DNA of 64,000 nucleotides, taken from contig JAJYUT010000007.1 of the NCBI GenBank assembly GCA_021792365.1, forward strand, positions 62,001-126,000, given 5' to 3'. Positions within the stretch are counted from its first letter, which is position 1; every line of letters starts with the position of its first letter. This DNA comes from Pseudomonadota bacterium (GTDB lineage Bacteria > Pseudomonadota > Alphaproteobacteria > Dongiales > Dongiaceae). Below, one piece after another: positions 1 through 7,384 of this stretch. Position numbers and translations under genes: made by a program. Below the pieces are notes generated by a model that ran no database searches, was not told the origin of the DNA, and saw only the letters and a program-made list of their open reading frames with translations.

Positions 1-478
1 CATATTCTTCGCCGAAGCGACCCTGCAGCATGATGACCTTGAAGGGCATGCAAGGCTCGCCGAGCGCAGCCCAATCCGCATCGGCGGCGCGGAGGCCGCG
101 GCGACGCGCTGGGAGATCCACGAATGGCTGACCCGCGGCAAGGTCGGCATCGTGCAGCCCAATATCGGCCGCGGCGGCGGCCTGACCGAGATCCGCCGGA
201 TCGCCGACCTGTGCGAGCTGCACGGCGCCGAGGTCGTGCCGCATGGCTGGAAGACCGGCATCACCTCCGCGGTCGGGCGGCATTTTCAGGCGGCCTGCGG
301 GCCGGCGCCGGTCTTCGAATACGTGTCCCCGAAAGTGTTCGACAGCCTGCTGCGGCGCGAGCTGGTCTCGCCCGAGCCCGCGGTGGTCGACGGCTTCATG
401 GCCCTGCCGGACCGGCCGGGCCTTGGCATCGACTTGAATGAAGAGCTGGTTGAGCGGTTACGAGCCGATCGTCGTTAG
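1..478 (+). CDS. Enolase-superfamily (mandelate racemase type) enzyme, C-terminal part, truncated by window start
   Basis: The open frame runs from base 2 to a TAG at 476-478 and has no start inside the window, so only about 158 C-terminal residues are seen. They cover the end of a TIM barrel: FFAEATLQHDDL (strand with a metal-binding Glu), RIGGAE (next metal Glu), GIVQPNIGRGGGLTE (Asp position replaced by Asn within QPN), then VVPHGWKTGI with the likely catalytic His, and the family-typical LPDRPGLGIDLNEE tail. Such enzymes dehydrate or epimerise sugar acids after abstracting the proton alpha to a carboxylate. Three more members lie within the next 12 kb. It converges on the gene at 623-1753, with a palindromic repeat between them. 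Family assignment is firm; the substrate is unknown. Confidence 0.85.
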   Translation, partial: IFFAEATLQHDDLEGHARLAERSPIRIGGAEAAATRWEIHEWLTRGKVGIVQPNIGRGGGLTEIRRIADLCELHGAEVVPHGWKTGITSAVGRHFQAACGPAPVFEYVSPKVFDSLLRRELVSPEPAVVDGFMALPDRPGLGIDLNEELVERLRADRR

Positions 479-510
479 AGCCAACTCCAAGGATAGCCGT
501 CATTATCGTC

Positions 511-604
511 ATCCCAAGGCTTGGCCTTGGGATCCACGAGTTTGTGACCCGCCGCTCGGTCCTGCTGGACGGACCTCGTGGATGGCAAGGCCAAGCCTTG
601 CCAT
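511..604. repeat. Compound interspersed palindrome between convergent genes
   Basis: Two 30-bp arms (511-540 and 575-604) are reverse complements of each other except at four compensated positions. Each arm is itself a near-perfect palindrome: CCCAAGGCTTGGCCTTGGG in the left, GGCAAGGCCAAGCCTTGCC in the right. The spacer holds a small GTCC-TGCT-GGAC hairpin (559-570). The DNA can fold as one long stem or as a cruciform of two hairpins. The left arm context (CGTCATCC...GGATCCACG) looks like dispersed palindromic repeats common in alphaproteobacterial genomes. It lies between the stops of two convergent genes and may act as a bidirectional terminator. Confidence 0.7.
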
Positions 605-622
605 AACCAAGGGGATGCGCGT

Positions 623-1753
623 TTAGCCGAGCCGGTATTTCTCCACCGTCGCCATATCGAGGCTCACGCCCAGCCCCGGCGCTTCCGGCACCGGGATGCG
701 GCCATCCGGCCCGATCTCGAACCTCTCGCGCGTCAGGTTCCAGCGGAGGGGCGACTCGCTGGTGGAATATTCGGCCGGCTCGTCATCCCAATGCTGCGAC
801 AGGAAGGCGAGGTTCGCGGCAATCGTGATGTTCGACTTGTAGCCGTGGGTCACGACGCGCTTTCCGCGCCTTTTGGCGATCGCGGCGATGCGCATCAGTT
901 CAGTCAGGCCGCCGGCCATCGTGACGTCCGGCTGGGCGATGTCGATCTTCCCGACCTCGAACGCGTGCTCGTATTCGTAGCGTGTGGTGAGGCCGAGATC
1001 GCCGCCGCCGATCGGCACGCCGAATCCCTGGAACCGGGCATGGCCTTCGAGGTCGTCGATCGGAAGCGGCGCCTCGACCCAGAGGAAGTTGTTGTCACGG
1101 AAGATCGGCATCAAAGGCAAGCCGTCCTCCGCCTTCTCCCACGCCGTGGCGGCATCCACCATCAGCCGGATGTCGGGGCCGACATGCTCGCGCGCGGCAC
1201 GGATGATCGCCTCGGCCTTGCGCACGTCCTGCCGCCAATGCGGATCGGCCACGATCTTGATCGCCTTCAGGCCCAGCTTCAGTCCGCGGTCGATGTTGCG
1301 CCGGACCTCGTCCGGCGTTTCGCCGAGCGGGTAGACCGTGCCATAGGCCAGCAGCCGGTTGCGCTTGCGCGGGCCGAGCAGGTCGGCGAGCGGCTTGCCC
1401 TCGACCTTGCCCCGGATGTCCCACAGGGCGATGTCGATGGCGCTCATGGCGTGGATGACGACTCCGCGCCGGCCGTAATAGCTGGTCCAGTCGTACATCC
1501 GGTCCCACAGGGCCTCGACCTCGAGGGGGTTCTCCCCGATCAGCACTTCCTTCAGGCCCATGGCATGGGTGTGGGACCGCGGCGCGTCGACGATTGCCTT
1601 GATGACGGCGGGAACGCTGTCCGCCTCCGCAATCCCCGTGACCCCCGCATCCGTGTGGACGAGGATCACGCAATTGTCGTATGACCCATCGAAAGTTGCG
1701 CCGGTCCAGCCCGGCACCCGTAGTTCGATCGTCTCGATGTCCGTGATCTTCAT
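623..1753 (-). CDS. Enolase-superfamily (mandelate racemase/muconate lactonising type) enzyme
   Basis: A 376-residue protein of normal family length. The start at 1753 follows a strong site (GGGAGGGGAC) and begins MKITDIETIELRV, like its paralogue at 9405. Barrel motifs visible: KAIKI with the candidate base K166, metal ligands D200 (LMVD) and E227 (WVEAPL), then GGGD where the third ligand is Asp252 rather than the usual Glu, and the D276 (QPDV)/H303 (VVTHGYKS) dyad. It probably dehydrates or racemises a sugar acid in the cytoplasm. It is divergent from the IclR gene, and the shared 78-bp gap carries one of three matching palindromes, so it is likely IclR-controlled. The exact substrate cannot be read from the sequence. 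Confidence 0.88.
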   Translation of the reverse strand: MKITDIETIELRVPGWTGATFDGSYDNCVILVHTDAGVTGIAEADSVPAVIKAIVDAPRSHTHAMGLKEVLIGENPLEVEALWDRMYDWTSYYGRRGVVIHAMSAIDIALWDIRGKVEGKPLADLLGPRKRNRLLAYGTVYPLGETPDEVRRNIDRGLKLGLKAIKIVADPHWRQDVRKAEAIIRAAREHVGPDIRLMVDAATAWEKAEDGLPLMPIFRDNNFLWVEAPLPIDDLEGHARFQGFGVPIGGGDLGLTTRYEYEHAFEVGKIDIAQPDVTMAGGLTELMRIAAIAKRRGKRVVTHGYKSNITIAANLAFLSQHWDDEPAEYSTSESPLRWNLTRERFEIGPDGRIPVPEAPGLGVSLDMATVEKYRLG

Positions 1754-1807
1754 GACGGCGTCCCCTCCCGGACAGGTTTGCGCAGTCGTCTGAAATATTG
1801 GATACTG

Positions 1808-1823
1808 GTCCAGAATGTTGGAA
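1808..1823. promoter_or_regulatory. Putative IclR operator, copy 1
   Basis: GTCCAGAATGTTGGAA is an imperfect palindrome with arms GTCCAG/TTGGAA. It lies in the divergent gap between the enolase-superfamily gene and the IclR gene, ending 8 bases before the regulator start, which suits autoregulation. It matches the sites at 3853-3868 and 11834-11849. Confidence 0.6.
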
Positions 1824-1831
1824 TGTGAAGC

Positions 1832-2650
1832 ATGACGCAAGCGGTAAAGGCATCCATGCGCGCCAACGCGCAGTCTTCGTTGCCGGATGAGGAGCAGGGC
1901 GGCTCGCGCAGCGTCCGGCGTGCGCTGGACATCCTCGAGTTCCTGCTGCAGCGGGGCGAGCCGGCGACCGTGGCCGGGATCGTCACCGCCTTGCAGATCC
2001 CCAAATCCACTGCCTATGAGCTGGTCCGCACCTTGACCGAGTCCGGCTATATCGAACCGACGCGTCGCGGCGCCGGCCTGTATCTCGGTCGCAAGCTGTT
2101 CGAGCTGGGCATGGCCTATCGCAGCCAGGTTGACCTGCTGCGGGACGGCAGCCAGATCGTCGAGGAGCTGCGCGACGCCACCGGCGAGACCGTGCAGCTC
2201 TCCGTGCTGGAGAACGACATGATGCTGGTGCTGCTGAAGGAGGAGGGATCCCACTCCATCCGCATCATCAGCCGGGTCGGATCCCGCGTGCCGGTAAACT
2301 GGGCGGCGGCCGGGCGCCTGCTGGTCTCGGATATGGACGATGCGACGCTCGGGGCGTTGCTGAAGCGCTCGGTCCGCCAGTCGCCGACGGGGCGCTCGAT
2401 CACCGAGGTGCCGAAGCTGATCCAGCAGATCCGCAAGTTCCGCAAGCAGGGATATGCGACGGAGCTCAACGAGACCAACGAGCATGCCGGCTGCGTCGCC
2501 GCGCCGGTGATCGACGGCAGCGGCCGCTGCATCGCCGCCATCAGCGTCGTCGCGCCCGAACATCGGCTGGGCAAGACGAACCGGGAAGAGCTGATCAAGA
2601 GGGTAAGGGAAGCCGCGGCCAAGCTCTCCAGCCGCCTCGGCGCGCACTAG
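1832..2650 (+). CDS. IclR-family transcriptional regulator
   Basis: A 272-residue protein. Residues about 25-90 form the N-terminal winged helix-turn-helix (SVRRALDILEFLL through PKSTAYELVRTL). Residues about 100-268 form the IclR effector domain with the typical LNETNEHAGCVAAPV and ISVVAPEHRL segments. IclR proteins usually bind short palindromes and respond to aromatic or sugar-acid metabolites. It lies between the enolase gene (divergent) and a binding-protein-like gene (convergent; the two stop codons overlap by 4 bp). ATG 1832 is used; ATG 1856 is an alternative with a better-placed GTAAAGG and would leave the operator farther from the start. It is the natural candidate to bind the three palindromes in this island. 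Confidence 0.92.
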   Translation: MTQAVKASMRANAQSSLPDEEQGGSRSVRRALDILEFLLQRGEPATVAGIVTALQIPKSTAYELVRTLTESGYIEPTRRGAGLYLGRKLFELGMAYRSQVDLLRDGSQIVEELRDATGETVQLSVLENDMMLVLLKEEGSHSIRIISRVGSRVPVNWAAAGRLLVSDMDDATLGALLKRSVRQSPTGRSITEVPKLIQQIRKFRKQGYATELNETNEHAGCVAAPVIDGSGRCIAAISVVAPEHRLGKTNREELIKRVREAAAKLSSRLGAH

Positions 2651-3786
2651 GCCGGCGGCGCCTCGAACAGTTTCTGAAGACGATCGAGCAGGTCGGCTTC
2701 CGCGATCTCGCCACGCAGGTGATGCTCGATCAGGTCGCCCGCCTTGGCCTGGAAGCCGAGATAGCCGGCGAAGCGCGGGCGGATCCAGCAGGCCTCCATG
2801 GTGTGCAGCGTGCTGCTGTAGCAGCCGCCGAAACGCGCATCGATGGCCGCGTCCTGCCAGACGTCGCGCCTGGCCGGCTGTCCATGGTGCAAAGCGAAGG
2901 CTGACTGGGCGGCGGCCGTGGCCGCGAACCGTGCATAGGCCAGCGCCGCCTCTGGATGCGCGCAATGGGCCGAGACGCCAAGGCCCGTTCCGCCGATGGT
3001 GGAACCGCGCAATCCGGTAGGGCCAGGTAGATCGTGGAAGCGCAATGGGCGCCTCTGGTCCGCCTCGGCGTAGGTCGCGTAGCAATAGACGGCGGGGCAG
3101 AAGACCAGGTCGTCGCGCGCGACCATGACGTCGTGTAGCGCGATGCTGTTCCAGTCCAAGGCCTCGGTTGGGCAGAGAGACAGCAACTCCCGCATATGCG
3201 CGAGCGCATGGCGCGCGGTATCCCGGTCGACGAGCGCCTCGCTGGGATGTGTCGCGCACGGCCTTCCCAGGTTGGCGCAAAGCGTGAAGAACGTCATGAG
3301 GCTATGCACCCCGCGCAGGCCGATCGCGAGCTTCATGCCCTGGCGCGCTGCCCGCCGGCCCAGCGCGATCAACGCCGACCAGTCGTCGGGCGGGGCCGCA
3401 TGCAGCCGCACCATCAGGTCGGGGCGAGACACGGCCACCTGGCATGCGGCATCGACCGGCAGCGCCCAGATGTGACCGGCATAGGAATAGGTCTCCAGCG
3501 AAGGCCCGACGAACGCCGAACGCAGTGCGCCTGCCACGACATCGTCCAATGGAAGCAGGCATTTGCTCGCCGCGATGTCGCCGCAGAACGGGTGGTCGAG
3601 GATGATGAAATCGTAGGACCGCGCCAGTTCCGCGACCGGTGTGAACTCAAAGCCGTGCAGCGGGCGCGACGACCATTCGATCTCGATCTCGGGATGCAGC
3701 GCCGCGAACATCGCCTGCGTCGCCAGCAACGGGTCGATGGCGCGGCGATGGTCCCAGGTCATTCCGCGCAGGCGCAGAGCGTTCAT
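2647..3786 (-). CDS. Family-1 solute-binding-protein-like protein without a signal peptide
   Basis: A 379-residue protein with the fold signature of ABC sugar-binding proteins: LRGMTWDHRRAIDPLLA at the start, a middle segment YSYAGHIWALPVDAACQVAVSRPD, and STIGGTGLGVSA followed by PEAALAYARFAA. The N-terminus goes straight into the mature fold, with no Sec, Tat or lipoprotein signal, so it should stay in the cytoplasm unless the start is misplaced. It is transcribed divergently from the importer operon at 3927, with a putative IclR operator between them, and its stop overlaps the iclR stop. It may sense or bind an intracellular metabolite of the pathway; that is inference. The family call is reasonable and the function unknown. 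Confidence 0.75.
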   Translation of the reverse strand: MNALRLRGMTWDHRRAIDPLLATQAMFAALHPEIEIEWSSRPLHGFEFTPVAELARSYDFIILDHPFCGDIAASKCLLPLDDVVAGALRSAFVGPSLETYSYAGHIWALPVDAACQVAVSRPDLMVRLHAAPPDDWSALIALGRRAARQGMKLAIGLRGVHSLMTFFTLCANLGRPCATHPSEALVDRDTARHALAHMRELLSLCPTEALDWNSIALHDVMVARDDLVFCPAVYCYATYAEADQRRPLRFHDLPGPTGLRGSTIGGTGLGVSAHCAHPEAALAYARFAATAAAQSAFALHHGQPARRDVWQDAAIDARFGGCYSSTLHTMEACWIRPRFAGYLGFQAKAGDLIEHHLRGEIAEADLLDRLQKLFEAPPA

Positions 3787-3852
3787 CCGCTGGACTCCCG
3801 TTGACTCAGTGGCGATTCGCGCTAACCTACCATTCTATAAATGCGTACAACA

Positions 3853-3868
3853 GTCCAGCATTCTGGAA
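3853..3868. promoter_or_regulatory. Putative IclR operator, copy 2
   Basis: GTCCAGCATTCTGGAA is a palindrome with arms GTCCAG/CTGGAA (one mismatch). It sits in the 140-bp divergent gap between the gene ending at 3786 and the importer gene starting at 3927, so it could control both directions. Confidence 0.65.
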
Positions 3869-3926
3869 ATAAGGGCGCGGCTCGCTGCATCACGCAAAGG
3901 CGGCGGGAAACAACAGGGAGGTAGCG

Positions 3927-5456
3927 ATGACTTTGGCACGATTGATGGGCGGCGCGGCGATTGGCGCGCTCGCCGTTACGGGACTGTCGAATGCGGCATT
4001 GGCTGCCGCCGGCGACGAATGCGTGAAGGTGCTGGGATACGAGTGGAGCGGGGAGAAGCAGTCGATGGATCCCGCCGACATGCATTCCGGCGACGATGGC
4101 TATCACATTTTCGCGGTCTACAACCGCCTGGTCGACATCGACGACAATTTCAACGTCATCCCAGAGCTGGCCACTGAATGGTCGGTTTCGGAGGACGGGC
4201 TCACCTGGACCTTCAAGCTGCGCGACGGCGTGAAGTTCCACAGCGGAAAGGACTTTTCCTCCGCGGACGTGGTCTACAGCTTCCAGCGCTTGTTGGACGA
4301 GAAGACCGGCTCCGGCGCCCGCGCGGTGCTCGAGTTTCTCGATCCGGAGGGAATCAAGGCCCCGGATGCGCGCACCGTGACGTTCACCACCAAGCAGCCG
4401 GTAGTCGAGCTGCCGGTCCTCATCAGCAACAAGTTCACCAATATCGTGGCGGACGGCGCCAAGCAGGCGGATCTGCGCCTGCACGGTGACGGCACGGGTC
4501 CGTTCATGCAGGAGCAGTTCACGCCGAACGCGCCGGTCCGCATCCTGCGCAAGAACCCGAACTACTGGGATGCCGGCAAGCCGAAGGCGGAATGCCTGAG
4601 GATCACCGTCGCGCAGGAGGCGGTCGCCGCGGTCTCCGCGATGAAGTCGGGCGAAGTGGATCTGATGCTGAACGTCGATCCCTCGGTCATTCCGGCCCTG
4701 AAGGGCGACCCCAACGTCGCGCTGCTGGAAACCGGCGCCTCCAACTCGATGACGGTCTCCTTCTGGGTGGACACCAAGCCGTTCGACGACGTGAAGGTGC
4801 GCCAAGCCTTGAAGGCGGTGGTGGACCGGCAGGCGATGGTTGACACCGTGCTGCTTGGCTTCGGCCAGGCCGGCGCCGACAGCCCGGTGCCGATCGGCAG
4901 CCCGGCGTCCTACACCAAGGAAGCACCGAAGCAGGACTACGAGCTTGCGAAGAAGCTGCTGGCCGAAGCCGGATATGCGGACGGCCTGAAGTTCGACCTC
5001 TACACCGCGGAGGGTGTGCCCGGCATGGTCCGCATGGCACAGGTCTATGCGGAGATGGCGAAGCCCGCCGGCATCGATGTCAATGTCGTCGTCACGCCGG
5101 CCGAGAGCTTCTGGGACGATGTGTGGCTGAAGCAGTCTGCCGTGACCTCGGCCTGGTCCATGCGGCCGCCGGGAGAGGGGCTGGCGGTCGCCTATACCCA
5201 GAACGCCAAATGGAAGGAGACGCACTGGGAGCGGCCTGACTACGACGCGCTGCTGCTGAAGGCCAACACGACGGTCGACACGGAAGAGCGCTTGAAGGCG
5301 TTCCAGCAGGTCGGTGAATTGCTGGCGAAGGAAGGCGGCGTCGTGATCCCGATGTTCGTCCACCAGGTCCTTGCCTTGCGGAAAGGGTGCGAGGGCTACA
5401 CGCCGCGGGCGCAGAACTTCAACTTGAACTTTGAAGATCTGGGCTGCAGCAAATAG
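3927..5456 (+). CDS. ABC importer periplasmic binding protein, dipeptide/oligopeptide class (SBP_bac_5)
   Basis: A 509-residue secreted protein. Residues 1-27 are a Sec signal peptide ending ALAAAG; the rest is a class C binding protein with LVDIDDNFNVIPELATEWSV, WTFKLRDGVKFHSG and ADVVYSFQRLL, the usual family blocks. The start follows AGGGAGGTAG. It begins the operon SBP-permease-permease-ATPase-enolase-enolase (3927-11765). Although the family is named for peptides, members in sugar-acid loci often carry oligosaccharides or glycosides, and the two downstream enolase-type enzymes favour a sugar or sugar-acid ligand. A strong hairpin follows the stop, probably raising the binding protein above the membrane subunits. 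Confidence 0.92.
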   Translation: MTLARLMGGAAIGALAVTGLSNAALAAAGDECVKVLGYEWSGEKQSMDPADMHSGDDGYHIFAVYNRLVDIDDNFNVIPELATEWSVSEDGLTWTFKLRDGVKFHSGKDFSSADVVYSFQRLLDEKTGSGARAVLEFLDPEGIKAPDARTVTFTTKQPVVELPVLISNKFTNIVADGAKQADLRLHGDGTGPFMQEQFTPNAPVRILRKNPNYWDAGKPKAECLRITVAQEAVAAVSAMKSGEVDLMLNVDPSVIPALKGDPNVALLETGASNSMTVSFWVDTKPFDDVKVRQALKAVVDRQAMVDTVLLGFGQAGADSPVPIGSPASYTKEAPKQDYELAKKLLAEAGYADGLKFDLYTAEGVPGMVRMAQVYAEMAKPAGIDVNVVVTPAESFWDDVWLKQSAVTSAWSMRPPGEGLAVAYTQNAKWKETHWERPDYDALLLKANTTVDTEERLKAFQQVGELLAKEGGVVIPMFVHQVLALRKGCEGYTPRAQNFNLNFEDLGCSK

Positions 5457-5463
5457 GCTTGCC

Positions 5464-5507
5464 GGAAAGCGGGTGCCGCGTCGACCGGCGGCGCCCGCTT
5501 TCCTTTT
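5464..5507 (+). terminator. Intra-operon hairpin (attenuator/terminator) after the binding-protein gene
   Basis: A 16-bp stem (5464-5479 with 5488-5503, one G-U pair) and an 8-nt loop are followed by TTTT. It lies 8 bases after the binding-protein stop and before the first permease, where partial termination or mRNA 3-prime-end protection commonly sets subunit ratios. Confidence 0.75.
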
Positions 5508-5537
5508 ATGGGTACTGCAGCGTAGCGGGGGATTGCA

Positions 5538-6488
5538 TTGCCGATTTTGAGGCTCGTCGCCGGCCGCATCCTGCTCTCGATCGTGACGCTGCTGATCGTC
5601 TCCCTGATCATTTTCGGCGTGCTCGAAGTGCTGCCGGGCGACGTGGCATCGCGCATCCTCGGGCGCGATGCGACCCCGGAGGCGCTCGGGCAATTGCGCG
5701 ACAGGCTCGGGCTCAATGATCCCGCGCCGGTGCGGTATCTGCACTGGCTGGGCGGCCTGCTGTCCGGCGATTTCGGGCAGTCGCTGGTCTCCAGCCGGCC
5801 GGTGACGGAGATCCTGGCGCCGCGCATCTACAACACGGTCCTGCTCTCGGCATATGCCTTCCTGCTCTACCTGCCGCTGACCATCCTGCCGGCGCTGGTC
5901 CAGGCGATCCGCCGCGACCGGCCGGTGGATCACGGCCTGTCCATCGTCACGCTCGTTCTGCTGTCGATGCCGGATTTCCTGCTCGCCACCATCCTGCTCT
6001 TCACGTTCGTGGTGCTGGTGCCGATTCTGCCGGCGATATCGCTGGTCGATCACTCCTCCAGCGCGATGGACTACCTGCGCGCCATGACCTTGCCGGCCTT
6101 GACGCTGGCGATCGTAATGGCGGTCTACGCGGTGCGCATGCTGCGCGACAACTTGATCGAGGTTCTGGATTCCGATTATGTCCGCATGGCGGAACTGAAA
6201 GGCCTCAGCGCCTCTCGGGTGCTGCTGCGGCATGCCTTGCCCAATGCCCTGGTGCCGACCCTGAATGTCACGGCGCTCAATCTCGCCTATCTCGTGGGTG
6301 GCGTGGTGGTCGTGGAGAAGGTGTTCTCCTATCCCGGCTTCGGCAGCCTGCTGGTGGACTCGCTGCAATTGCGTGACCTCCCGGTCATCGAGGCCACTGT
6401 GATGATCGCCGCTCTGGTCTATGTCGGCGCAAATCTGATCGCCGACATCGCCGCCGTGCTGCTCAATCCGAGGCTGAGGACCGCGTGA
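5538..6488 (+). CDS. ABC importer permease, DppB type
   Basis: A 316-residue integral membrane protein of the dipeptide/oligopeptide importer class. It has an N-terminal helix (about 10-30), the conserved LPGDVA segment, about six transmembrane helices, and the cytoplasmic coupling loop MAELKGLSASRVLLRHALPN that contacts the ATPase. The start is TTG at 5538, preceded by GCGGGGGAT. Its stop overlaps the next permease start (TGATG). It forms the translocation pore with the product of 6488-7384. Confidence 0.92.
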   Translation: MPILRLVAGRILLSIVTLLIVSLIIFGVLEVLPGDVASRILGRDATPEALGQLRDRLGLNDPAPVRYLHWLGGLLSGDFGQSLVSSRPVTEILAPRIYNTVLLSAYAFLLYLPLTILPALVQAIRRDRPVDHGLSIVTLVLLSMPDFLLATILLFTFVVLVPILPAISLVDHSSSAMDYLRAMTLPALTLAIVMAVYAVRMLRDNLIEVLDSDYVRMAELKGLSASRVLLRHALPNALVPTLNVTALNLAYLVGGVVVVEKVFSYPGFGSLLVDSLQLRDLPVIEATVMIAALVYVGANLIADIAAVLLNPRLRTA

Positions 6489-7384
6489 TGAGCCTCGATC
6501 ACGCAGCAACGCCCTCCCACCAGTCAGCGCTCAGCCGCTATCGGCTGCTGTGGAGCCAGACGCCGCAGAGCTTCCGCATCGGGCTGGTGATCCTGCTGGC
6601 GCATCTGATCGTCGCCGTGACGGGCCCGTTCTGGGCGCCCTACGGCTTCTCGCAGATGGGCACTGGCATCCCGCTTTCCGGCGCGAGCTGGGGACATCCG
6701 TTCGGCGTCGACCAGCTTGGCCGCGACGTGTTCAGCCGCGTGGTGCATGGCTCGCACATCGTCATCCTGCTGTCGCTGTCCGGCACGGCGCTCGGCCTGG
6801 TGGTCGGCGCTGTGCTGGGGCTGCTGTCCGGCTATCTTGGCGGCTGGTTCGACAACCTGCTGCAGCGCTTTCTCGAAGCCCTGATCAGCATTCCGTTCCT
6901 GGTCCTGGCGCTGATCGCGATCGCGTCGGCGGGGCCGGAGCTGTCGGGCAATCCCATCCTGGTGGTCTTGGTGGTGGCGCTGGTCTATGCGCCCCGCATC
7001 GCGCGGATGGCGCGCGCCGCGGCTATGGACATCGCCACGCGCGACTATGTCACGGTCGCGCGGCTGCGCGGCGAGAGTGCCTGGTCGGTGATGCGGCGCG
7101 AGCTGTTGCCGAATGCGACCGGCGTGCTGCTGGTGGAGTTCGCCCTGCGCGCCGGCTATGCGCCGGTGCTGGTGGGATCGCTGGGCTTCCTCGGTTTCGG
7201 CCTCCGGCCGCCAACGCCGGAATGGGGTTTGATGATCAGCGAGAACCGCGCCCTCATCATCATCACGCCCATCACCGTCCTCGGCCCCGGCCTCGCCCTG
7301 GCCTCGCTGGTCGTCGGCCTGAACCTGTTCACCGAGGGTTTGGCGCGCATCCTTGGCCGCACCGTCCGGCTCGGCGCGCAATGA
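6488..7384 (+). CDS. ABC importer permease, DppC type
   Basis: A 298-residue permease from ATG 6488 (GTG 6485 is one codon upstream). It has a first helix at about residues 33-53, then HPFGVDQLGRDVFSRVVHGS, typical of DppC proteins, and the coupling loop VARLRGESAWSVMRRELLPN. Five to six helices are expected. The 4-bp ATGA overlap with the ATPase gene indicates translational coupling. It is the partner of the DppB-type permease. Confidence 0.92.
   Translation: MSLDHAATPSHQSALSRYRLLWSQTPQSFRIGLVILLAHLIVAVTGPFWAPYGFSQMGTGIPLSGASWGHPFGVDQLGRDVFSRVVHGSHIVILLSLSGTALGLVVGAVLGLLSGYLGGWFDNLLQRFLEALISIPFLVLALIAIASAGPELSGNPILVVLVVALVYAPRIARMARAAAMDIATRDYVTVARLRGESAWSVMRRELLPNATGVLLVEFALRAGYAPVLVGSLGFLGFGLRPPTPEWGLMISENRALIIITPITVLGPGLALASLVVGLNLFTEGLARILGRTVRLGAQ

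Noticed and set aside
511-604. The palindromic repeat as an insertion-sequence end
   Set aside because: No transposase frame or target duplication is near it; a dispersed palindrome is simpler.
1754-3280. Upstream extension of the 623-1753 gene to 3280 in the same frame
   Set aside because: The extension runs through the IclR gene and the binding-protein-like gene on other frames; the family start MKITDIE with GGGAGGGGAC fixes the start at 1753.
3822-6509. An 895-codon minus-strand open frame opposite the first importer
   Set aside because: Its translation is Arg/Gln/His/Asp-rich without family features, and it lies opposite well-conserved importer genes. Long antisense frames are expected at this GC content.
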